5,612 bases of DNA from Syntrophaceae bacterium (GTDB lineage: Bacteria > Desulfobacterota > SM23-61), in the NCBI GenBank assembly GCA_003154025.1, contig PMCE01000570.1:5491-11102 (forward strand). Direction: 5' to 3'. The notes under the pieces are model-generated. The model was not told where the DNA came from. It worked only from the letters and a program-made list of their open reading frames with translations, and ran no database searches. Shown here piece after piece: positions 1 to 4,785 of this stretch; position 1 is the stretch's first letter; each line of letters starts with the position of its first letter. Both the position numbers and the translations under genes were made by a program.

Positions 1-564
1 TGGATCCGCATCGAGCGCTATTTCGACCCGGACCGGCCATTCGTGCACTTCCTCCCCATGCTCTGCCAGCATTGCGATGAAGCTCCCTGCGAATCGGTCT
101 GTCCGATCTTTGCCCCTCACCACAACAAGGAGGGGATCAATAACCAGGTTTACAACCGCTGCATCGGAACCCGCTACTGCTCCCAGAACTGCCCCTATAA
201 AGTTCGCCGCTTCAACTGGTTTACCTACGAACGCTACGAACCGCTGAACTGGCAGCTGAATCCCGACGTGACCGTCCGGCATAAAGGGGTAATGGAGAAG
301 TGCTCCTTCTGCATCCAGAGGATCGTGGAGGCCAAGGTGCGGGCCCGGAGCGAAGGGCGAAAGGTTCGGGACGGGGAATTCACCACCGCCTGCGCCCAGA
401 CCTGCCCCGCAGGAGCCCTGACCTTCGGCAACTTGCTGGACCCGGAAAGCCGGGTCTCCAAGCTGATCCAGGACCCCCGGGCTTACCAGGTGCTGGGACA
501 GCTGAACACCAAACCCGCGGTGATCTACCTGAAGAAGATCATCCCGGACAGCATGATTTTGTAG
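1..564 (+). CDS. actB: Alternative complex III iron-sulfur subunit ActB (ferredoxin-like part), 5'-partial
   Basis: This gene enters from the left edge; frame 1 is open from base 1, so the GTG at 43 is probably internal. 187 residues are visible, ending at TAG 562-564. It is a DmsB/PsrB/NrfC-type multi-cluster ferredoxin. Seen (window residue numbers): Cys22-x2-Cys25-x4-Cys30-x3-Cys34-Pro; Cys54-x5-Cys60-x3-Cys64-Pro-Tyr, with Thr57 (CIGTRYC) where a four-cysteine site would have its second Cys; Cys101-x2-Cys104; and Cys131-x3-Cys135-Pro. Characterised ActB carries three [4Fe-4S] and one [3Fe-4S] cluster, and the Thr fits the [3Fe-4S] site. It should pass electrons between the membrane subunits and the hemes on the outer face of the membrane. 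The following actC, actD and actF genes identify ACIII rather than a Psr/Nrf/Qrc complex. Whether it is fused to a molybdopterin-oxidoreductase-like N-terminal domain, as in typical ActB, or is a separate subunit cannot be seen. Confidence 0.9.
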   Translation, partial: WIRIERYFDPDRPFVHFLPMLCQHCDEAPCESVCPIFAPHHNKEGINNQVYNRCIGTRYCSQNCPYKVRRFNWFTYERYEPLNWQLNPDVTVRHKGVMEKCSFCIQRIVEAKVRARSEGRKVRDGEFTTACAQTCPAGALTFGNLLDPESRVSKLIQDPRAYQVLGQLNTKPAVIYLKKIIPDSMIL

Positions 565-585
565 GCCCCGGCTCTGCCGGGCAAG

Positions 586-669
586 AATCGCAAGTCGCAA
601 GGCGCGAGAGCGCAAGTCGAAAAAAGATTTTTCGCCCTCACGACTTGCGCCTTACGACTTGCGGTTTTT
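586..669. repeat. Long imperfect palindrome (stem-loop) between actB and actC
   Basis: The arms 589-605 (CGCAAGTCGCAAGGCGC) and 647-663 pair with one mismatch (598/654). The stem can extend outward to 586/666 with one wobble (588/664). Inside, GCGCAAGTCG (610-619) is the exact reverse complement of 641-650, giving an alternative fold. The core 618-634 is a perfect small hairpin, CGAAAAA-aga-TTTTTCG. Each arm therefore holds the CGCAAGTCG unit twice, in inverted orientation. The 3' arm is followed by TTTTT (665-669), so it may act as an attenuator or an mRNA-processing/stability hairpin, but a full terminator would be odd inside an act operon. A dispersed REP- or MITE-like element is equally possible. 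Confidence 0.75.
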
Positions 670-670
670 A

Positions 671-686
671 AGGGGAAGGAACTTTG
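671..686 (+). promoter_or_regulatory. Ribosome binding site and TTG start of actC
   Basis: The purine-rich stretch AGGGGAAGGA (671-680) ends 3 bases before TTG 684-686. The core GGGG at 672-675 leaves 8 bases. An in-frame TAA at 669-671 rules out any earlier start. The next in-frame candidate, GTG 708, lacks comparable spacing, so TTG 684 is chosen. The RBS directly follows the 3' arm of the 586-669 palindrome. Confidence 0.6.
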
Positions 687-2021
687 GAGAAGCTCACTTT
701 TCAGGATGTGAACCGGGAAATCCTCCGGACCTTATCCCCGCCCACCCGGACCTATTACCTTATTATAGGGCTTTTGGTCCTGGGGATCCTGGGGGGCGCA
801 TGCGTGTGGGGCTATCAGATCGCGGTCGGCCTGGGGGTGACGGGGCTCAAGCACCCCACCATGTGGGTCCTTTACCTGGTCAATTTTGTTTTCTGGGTCG
901 GGATCGCCCACTCGGGCACGCTGATCTCCGCCATCCTGTATCTTTTCCGGGCGAGGTGGCGCACTCCCATCGCCCGGAGCGCCGAGGCCATGACGGTCTT
1001 TGCCGTGATGATTGCCGGGTTCTTCGTATTCATCCATCTGGGGCGGGTCTGGATCTTATACTGGATCATCCCCTACCCCAACCAGCGGACTCTTTGGCCC
1101 GACTTCCAATCCCCCCTGGTCTTTGATTTTCTGGCCGTCTCCACCTACCTCACGGTGAGCGTACTTTTCTGGTATACCGGACTCGTTCCGGACCTAGCGG
1201 CCGTGCGGGACCGCTCTCAGGGAATCCGGCGGAAAATCTACGGCTTCTTCTCCCTGGGCTGGACCGGTACCGACCGGCAATGGCATCACTACGGGACCGC
1301 CTATCTTCTGCTGGCCGGATTGGCCACGCCCCTGGTCATCTCCGTCCACAGCGTGGTCTCCTGGGACTTTGCCCTGGCCGTCATCCCCGGGTACCACTCC
1401 ACGATCTTTGCCCCTTATTTTGTGGCCGGGGCCATCCATTCCGGCCTGGCCATGGTCCTCACCCTGCTAATCCCCTTGCGCCGCATCTTTCATTTTGAAG
1501 AAATCATCACCATCCGCCACCTCGAATCCGTCGCCAAGACCATCATCTTCACCGGGCTCATCGTGGGCTATTCCTACCTCGTCGAGTTTTTCATGTCCTG
1601 GTACAGCGGCAACATCTTCGAAAAGCAGACTTTCCTTTTCCGGGCCTTCGGACATCACTGGTTCATATTCTGGGTCATGGTGGTCTGCAACGCCGGGGTC
1701 CCACTCCTCTTCTTCATCAGGAAGATCCGCACCAGCCTGGGGTGGCTGATCACCCTGGCGGTGCTCATAAATGTCGGCATGTGGTCGGAGCGGTTTGTCA
1801 TCATCATCGGGTCCATGTCTCAGGATTTCCTCCCCCACAATTGGGGGTTTTACACCCCCCGCTGGGTGGAGCTCAGCATTACCGTGGCATCCTTCTGCCT
1901 CTTTATGTTTCTCTTCCTTCTTTTTGCGAAATTCATCCCGTCCATCTCCATTGCCGAGATCAAGGAAGACCTCACCCCTCTCCTCAGGGGAAAAGGGGGG
2001 CGAGACCATCATGGCGCATGA
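684..2021 (+). CDS. actC: Alternative complex III NrfD-type membrane subunit ActC
   Basis: A 445-residue polytopic membrane protein of the NrfD/PsrC family, and the likely quinol-binding subunit next to the ActB clusters. About ten membrane segments can be read, roughly at residues 23-46, 62-88, 103-128, 145-167, 205-228, 240-264, 284-304, 324-346, 352-376 and 395-418. Conserved-looking blocks include HSGTLISAILYLFRARWR (76-93), SVVSWDFALAVIPGYHST (223-240), the FMSWYSG stretch (303-309) and MWSERFVII (366-374); these fit ActC better than other NrfD proteins. The start is TTG 684. The stop TGA 2019-2021 lies inside actD, an 11-base overlap, so translation is probably coupled. The last 17 residues (from Asp429) are a hydrophilic tail whose coding DNA is a C/G-rich near-palindrome (1971-2004), which may be an acquired extension. 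Sure of family; subunit name from context. Confidence 0.93.
   Translation: MEKLTFQDVNREILRTLSPPTRTYYLIIGLLVLGILGGACVWGYQIAVGLGVTGLKHPTMWVLYLVNFVFWVGIAHSGTLISAILYLFRARWRTPIARSAEAMTVFAVMIAGFFVFIHLGRVWILYWIIPYPNQRTLWPDFQSPLVFDFLAVSTYLTVSVLFWYTGLVPDLAAVRDRSQGIRRKIYGFFSLGWTGTDRQWHHYGTAYLLLAGLATPLVISVHSVVSWDFALAVIPGYHSTIFAPYFVAGAIHSGLAMVLTLLIPLRRIFHFEEIITIRHLESVAKTIIFTGLIVGYSYLVEFFMSWYSGNIFEKQTFLFRAFGHHWFIFWVMVVCNAGVPLLFFIRKIRTSLGWLITLAVLINVGMWSERFVIIIGSMSQDFLPHNWGFYTPRWVELSITVASFCLFMFLFLLFAKFIPSISIAEIKEDLTPLLRGKGGRDHHGA
1971..2004. repeat. C/G-rich near-palindrome in the 3' end of actC, over the actD ribosome binding site
   Basis: A 34-base stretch starts CTCACCCCTC and ends GGGGGGCGAG. When folded at its centre, 11 of 15 arm positions pair and one more is a G-U wobble. 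It encodes the LTPLLRGKGGR part of the ActC tail. Its G-rich 3' half (1987-2000) is the only Shine-Dalgarno-like sequence before ATG 2011. A fold here could mask or expose the actD start. Confidence 0.45.
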
Positions 2022-2523
2022 TCCCGCCTTGCTCGGCATTTTTCCGTATCTGGACGACCTTCTGGGCGCCTTGAGGCAGGCAAAGAAAGAAGGATTCAAG
2101 ATTCTTACCGTCTTCTCCCCCATCCATTTTTCCGAAATCCAGGAGATCCTGGGGCATAAACCCAGCGCGGTAAGATACCTCTGTCTCGCCGGGGGAATCC
2201 TGGGCGGAGTGAGCCTGGTGGGCATGGCCGTTTATGCCCACCTCAGCTTCAGGTTGATCACCAGCGGGAAGCCCGTTCTGGCCTGGGTTCCTTTTGTGGT
2301 CGTCTTCTTCGAGGGCACCGTCCTTTTGGCCGTGATCTTTGCCGTGGCTGCCTGGATCCTCAAAGGCCGGTTGCCTCGGGTACGTCCCAACCCCGCCTAT
2401 GATTCCCGGTTTTCCGAGGACCGCTTCGGAATTCTGGTCGGCTACCGGGGGGAAGAGCGGGAGGCCATTCTGAAACTCCTGAGGAATGCCGGAGCGGAGG
2501 AGATTCGTGATATCGCCGGGTAA
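2011..2523 (+). CDS. actD: Alternative complex III subunit ActD (DUF3341)
   Basis: A 170-residue ActD/DUF3341 protein, close to the usual length for the family. Seen: a soluble N-terminal part (1-52) beginning LLGIFPYLDDLLGALRQAKK, then two membrane helices at about 55-79 and 90-117, with the second carrying FFEGTVLLA (99-107). A C-terminal soluble part follows, with the ActD-like PAYDSRFSEDRFGILVGY (128-145). The helices probably form a hairpin anchoring the protein beside the NrfD-like subunits. No cofactor motif is visible, and its catalytic role is unknown in the family. ATG 2011 is chosen because residues after it match the family and a G-rich stretch (1995-2000) lies 10 bases upstream; the frame stays open further upstream inside actC, but that part reads as a shadow. 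It overlaps actC by 11 bases and actF by 17 (or 38). Confidence 0.92.
   Translation: MAHDPALLGIFPYLDDLLGALRQAKKEGFKILTVFSPIHFSEIQEILGHKPSAVRYLCLAGGILGGVSLVGMAVYAHLSFRLITSGKPVLAWVPFVVVFFEGTVLLAVIFAVAAWILKGRLPRVRPNPAYDSRFSEDRFGILVGYRGEEREAILKLLRNAGAEEIRDIAG
2496..2509 (+). promoter_or_regulatory. Ribosome binding site deciding the actF start
   Basis: GGAGGAG (2496-2502) lies 4 bases before GTG 2507-2509. The alternative ATG 2486 has only GAGG (2481-2484) one base upstream, too close for a normal Shine-Dalgarno. GTG is therefore preferred, though ATG 2486 would add only seven residues (MPERRRF) and cannot be excluded. Confidence 0.5.
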
Positions 2524-3727
2524 AAATTACGGGTCTGCCCAAATCCCCCGCGCCTGGATGATCCTCTTTGCCGTGATCACCCTGGCGGGGATCGGCGCCT
2601 TTCTCGCGGGGATCGGCGGCCCTCAATCCCTGAGGGTCTGGCAGGCTTACCTGGTCAATTACGTCTTCTGGACCGGCCTCTCCTTCGGGGCGGTCCTTTT
2701 CGTGGCCGTGTTGAACCTGACCGACGCGCGCTGGGGCCGCTCCCTGAAGCGGCTGGCGGAAGGGCTGGGGGCTTTCCTCCCGGCTTCTTTCCTCCTCTTC
2801 TGGGTCCTCTACTTCGGCCGGGGAGAGATCTTCCCCTGGGTCAGAGAACCGGTTCCGGAGAAAGCCGGCTGGCTGAACGTGGGGTTTCTCTTCGCCCGCG
2901 ACGGGGTGGGGCTTTTCCTCCTGACCCTTCTCTCCATGGCCTTGATCTTCTTTTCCGTGAAGGCCGACCGGGAATTCATCAACCGCCCACTCGGAAGCGC
3001 AGACCCGGCGGGAGGAAAGCCCTGGAAGGCCCAGCGGGTCCTATCCCCGGTCATCGGAATCCTCTACGCCTTCGTCCTGAGCCTCCTGGCATTTGACCTC
3101 ATCATGTCCCTCGACCCCCACTGGTCCAGCACCCTCTTCGGGGCCTACTACTTTATGTCCAGCTTTTACGCCGCTCTGGCTGCCTTGGTTCTCGTTTCTC
3201 ACCTGCTCCGAAGGACTCACGGGCTCCAGGAATACATCCATCCCCACCATCTCCACGACCTGGGGAAACTTCTCTTTGCCTTCTGCCTCTTCACCGGGTA
3301 TCTCTTCTATGTCCAGTTCCTGGTCATCTGGTACGGCAATCTCCCCGAGGAGACCAAGTACATCATCCTGCGGGTCCGCTTTACTCCCTGGGAGCCTCTG
3401 GGTTGGACGGTTTTGGGAATGACCTTCATTCTCCCCTTTCTGGTCCTCCTGCGGAGGAAAGGGAAGATGAACCCGGCGGTCATGATCCCGGTCAGTCTGG
3501 TCGTTCTCGGGGGGATGTGGCTGGAAAGATTCATCCTGGTGGCGCCGTCTCTCTGGAAGGAGAAAGGCCTTCCCCTGGGGCTTCTGGAGATTCTCATCAC
3601 CGCCGGGTTCTTCGGAGTCATGGCCTTGAGTCTGACCGTCTTTCTCCAAAGGGTACCCCTTTTGCCGGTATCCGACCCCCTCTTCCGGGAGGCCATGCAG
3701 CCCCACGAAGAAAAGGAGAAGCCTTGA
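2507..3727 (+). CDS. actF: Alternative complex III membrane subunit ActF (second NrfD-like subunit)
   Basis: A 406-residue polytopic membrane protein (413 from ATG 2486), the second NrfD-related subunit of ACIII, which pairs with ActC in the membrane and may bind quinone. About ten membrane segments are visible (GTG numbering): roughly 17-37, 46-69, 86-104, 129-150, 181-199, 211-233, 253-276, 298-315, 324-342 and 358-381. ActF-like blocks are VNYVFWTGLSFGAVLF (50-65), FDLIMSLDPHWSSTLFGAYY (196-215), FTGYLFYVQFLVIWYGNLPE (262-281) and MWLERFILV (337-345). The 3' end is hydrophilic (PHEEKEKP). The gene directly follows actD; in characterised clusters such as that of Rhodothermus marinus, actE lies between them, and no actE is present here. 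The stop TGA 3725-3727 is 24 bases before the cytochrome gene, so they are probably cotranscribed. Confidence 0.92.
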   Translation: MISPGKNYGSAQIPRAWMILFAVITLAGIGAFLAGIGGPQSLRVWQAYLVNYVFWTGLSFGAVLFVAVLNLTDARWGRSLKRLAEGLGAFLPASFLLFWVLYFGRGEIFPWVREPVPEKAGWLNVGFLFARDGVGLFLLTLLSMALIFFSVKADREFINRPLGSADPAGGKPWKAQRVLSPVIGILYAFVLSLLAFDLIMSLDPHWSSTLFGAYYFMSSFYAALAALVLVSHLLRRTHGLQEYIHPHHLHDLGKLLFAFCLFTGYLFYVQFLVIWYGNLPEETKYIILRVRFTPWEPLGWTVLGMTFILPFLVLLRRKGKMNPAVMIPVSLVVLGGMWLERFILVAPSLWKEKGLPLGLLEILITAGFFGVMALSLTVFLQRVPLLPVSDPLFREAMQPHEEKEKP

Positions 3728-3751
3728 TTTCACAGGTTTCAAAGGAAGCCG

Positions 3752-4279
3752 ATGCAAGAGCGTAAGATAGAGCCAAAGCGCGGGTACGTTTGGGTGGGGA
3801 TTCTGGGTCTCCTCCTGGCCGCCATGGCCTACTTTTATTATTTCTATCCGGAGCGGAACATCGGCCCCCAGCAGCCCATCTATTTCAGCCATCGGGTCCA
3901 TGCGGGAGTGAAGGAGATCCCCTGCCGGTTCTGCCATCCCGGCGTGGAGCGCTCCCCCAACGCAGGGATTCCCCCGCTGGAGAAATGCTTCTACTGTCAT
4001 GAATACATCATTCCCAATCATCCGCAGATCGTCAAAGAGAAGAAACATTACGATGAGGGCGAGCCGGTGCCCTGGGTCCGTATTTACTGGGTTCCGGACT
4101 TCGTCTTCTTCAACCATATCCCCCATATCAAGTGGGCCAAGCTCGACTGCACCGAATGCCATGGGGCGGTGAAGACGCTAGACCGGCTCCTCCCGGTCAA
4201 ATTCAAGATGGGCTTCTGCCTGGAATGCCACCGGAAAAGGGGAGCGCAGGTGGACTGCTGGCTGGCATGTCACAGATGA
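3752..4279 (+). CDS. actA: ActA-like membrane-anchored multiheme cytochrome c (four CXXCH plus one CX3CH)
   Basis: A 175-residue protein with a basic N terminus and one uncleaved-looking membrane helix at 12-31, followed by a periplasmic cytochrome c3/c7-type domain. Heme sites seen: CRFCH (58-62), CFYCH (79-83), CTECH (133-137) and CLECH (156-160). A fifth cysteine pair, CWLACH (169-174), has three residues between the cysteines instead of two. FSHRVH (45-50) and FNHIPH (120-125) supply likely distal His ligands, the usual arrangement in these cytochromes. Characterised ActA is a pentaheme cytochrome with a membrane helix, and this matches if CX3CH binds heme; WVRIYWVPDFVFFNH (108-122) also looks ActA-like. 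It would receive electrons from ActB and pass them to the oxidase. The RBS AAGGA (3742-3746) lies 5 bases before ATG. Unusually, the gene follows actF instead of opening the cluster. The last base of its stop codon is the first base of a downstream repeat. Confidence 0.85.
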   Translation: MQERKIEPKRGYVWVGILGLLLAAMAYFYYFYPERNIGPQQPIYFSHRVHAGVKEIPCRFCHPGVERSPNAGIPPLEKCFYCHEYIIPNHPQIVKEKKHYDEGEPVPWVRIYWVPDFVFFNHIPHIKWAKLDCTECHGAVKTLDRLLPVKFKMGFCLECHRKRGAQVDCWLACHR

Positions 4280-4310
4280 AGTGCCTTAAGTGCGCTCAAG
4301 TGCCTTAAGT
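4279..4310. repeat. Left doubled repeat (AAGTGCCTTAAGT twice)
   Basis: AAGTGCCTTAAGT occurs at 4279-4291 and again exactly at 4298-4310. A partial AAGTGC unit (4288-4293) lies between them, giving a tandem with 9-10 base periodicity. It begins on the last base of the actA stop codon. The reverse complement of each copy recurs at 4741-4767, on the other side of the four-helix-bundle gene. Confidence 0.85.
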
Positions 4311-4342
4311 TGAACAACCCGTCTTAAAAAGCTGGGGGATCA

Positions 4343-4699
4343 ATGGATAACGTGGAGTTTACTATAAAGCTTGAAACCAGGACGCGAGATTTTGCGGTTC
4401 TCCTGATTCGATTGGCGGCTAAATTGCCCAATACCCCCGAGGGAAGAATAATAAGAGAGCAATTGATCAAAGCTTCTTGCTCCATAGGGGCCAACTATCG
4501 CGAGGCGAATCGGTCCCGGAGCAAAGCTGATTTCAGAAGCAAGATCAAAATATGTGAAAGCGAAGCCAGCGAAACCCAATATTGGCTGGAAATCATATCC
4601 CAGGCCAATTGGCTCTCGCCCGAGCAAATGAAGGAAGAAAAGGAAGAGTGTAATGAACTGCTGGCTATTTTTACCTCTATTGCTAAGAATTTCAAATAA
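4343..4699 (+). CDS. Four-helix-bundle protein of the S23 / 23S rRNA intervening-sequence family
   Basis: A 118-residue, all-helical, charged protein without membrane segments or a signal peptide. It matches the four-helix-bundle family (TIGR02436, Pfam 23S_rRNA_IVP): a first helix with TRDFAVLLIRLAAKLP (13-28), then IIREQLIKASCSIGANYREA (36-55), SKADFRSKIKICESEASETQ (60-79) with YWLEII following, and a C-terminal helix about 92-117. Members are encoded within intervening sequences of 23S rRNA genes or stand alone; they form pentamers and are related to the accessory Avd protein of diversity-generating retroelements. Their molecular function is largely unknown. ATG 4343 follows GGGGG (4334-4338) by 4 bases. 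It lies between actA and ccoN, unrelated to respiration, has lower GC than its neighbours and is framed by inverted repeats, so it was probably inserted into the operon. No reverse transcriptase or variable-repeat gene is visible here. Confidence 0.88.
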   Translation: MDNVEFTIKLETRTRDFAVLLIRLAAKLPNTPEGRIIREQLIKASCSIGANYREANRSRSKADFRSKIKICESEASETQYWLEIISQANWLSPEQMKEEKEECNELLAIFTSIAKNFK

Positions 4700-4740
4700 A
4701 CCTATGATCACTGAATTCCAGAGGTATATTTTTTCCCTTT

Positions 4741-4767
4741 ACTTGAGGCACTTTCTCGAGGCACTTT
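4741..4767. repeat. Right doubled repeat, inverted relative to 4279-4310
   Basis: GAGGCACTTT occurs at 4745-4754 and 4758-4767. Extended, 4741-4753 reads ACTTGAGGCACTT, whose reverse complement AAGTGCCTCAAGT differs from the left copies at one position. It stops just before the ribosome binding site of the following oxidase gene. Confidence 0.8.
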
Positions 4768-4768
4768 T

Positions 4769-4785
4769 AAGAGGTTTCTTCTTTG
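4769..4785 (+). promoter_or_regulatory. Ribosome binding site and TTG start of the ccoN-like gene
   Basis: AAGAGG (4769-4774) lies 8 bases before TTG 4783-4785, and an in-frame TAA at 4768-4770 excludes earlier starts. The alternative GTG 4816 has no Shine-Dalgarno and would begin almost at the first membrane helix. TTG 4783 is therefore preferred. Confidence 0.6.

Larger units (their letters stand above)
4279..4767. mobile_element. Putative IVS-like insertion: four-helix-bundle gene between inverted doubled repeats
   Basis: A segment of about 490 bases bounded by doubled AAGTGCCT units on the left (4279-4310) and their inverted partners on the right (4741-4767). The inner copies 4298-4310 and 4741-4753 (ACTTGAGGCACTT) pair at 12 of 13 positions, the other being a G-U wobble in RNA. 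The outer copies 4279-4290 and 4755-4766 pair at 10 of 12, with one wobble and one mismatch. The interior carries a gene of the family found in 23S rRNA intervening sequences, and its composition is lower in GC than the flanks: 141 of 300 bases over 4381-4680 by hand count, against 40 of 60 over 4861-4920. No transposase and no clear target-site duplication are visible, so mobility is inferred. Alternatively, the repeats are regulator sites. Confidence 0.5.

Noticed and set aside
43..45. GTG 43 as the true start of the ferredoxin-type gene.
   Set aside because: The upstream 42 bases are open in frame and read WIRIERYFD, a typical internal stretch of this protein type, so the gene begins before the window.
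1771..2010. An 80-codon in-frame extension upstream of actD.
   Set aside because: It runs inside actC, reads as a low-complexity Ser/Pro-rich shadow, and the ActD family similarity begins right at ATG 2011.
1467..2225. A 252-codon minus-strand open frame over actC and actD.
   Set aside because: It is a shadow of actC/actD, with no recognisable motifs and no plausible ribosome binding context.
3041..4162. A 373-codon open frame on the minus strand across actF and actA.
   Set aside because: It is antisense to two clearly recognisable genes. Its product is a low-complexity, Gly/Glu/Pro-rich sequence with no domain, as expected from the GC-rich complement of membrane-protein genes.
4279..4310. 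The short tandem AAGTGC repeats as a CRISPR array.
   Set aside because: Units are 9-13 bases, separated by only a few bases, without spacers of normal size and without cas genes.
4340..4711. A minus-strand frame covering the four-helix-bundle gene.
   Set aside because: The plus-strand frame matches a known family over its full length and has a Shine-Dalgarno sequence; the antisense frame has no recognisable features.
4700..4740. An intrinsic terminator after the four-helix-bundle gene, suggested by the T run near 4729-4734.
   Set aside because: No convincing GC-rich stem precedes the T run, and the downstream oxidase gene seems to be read in the same direction.
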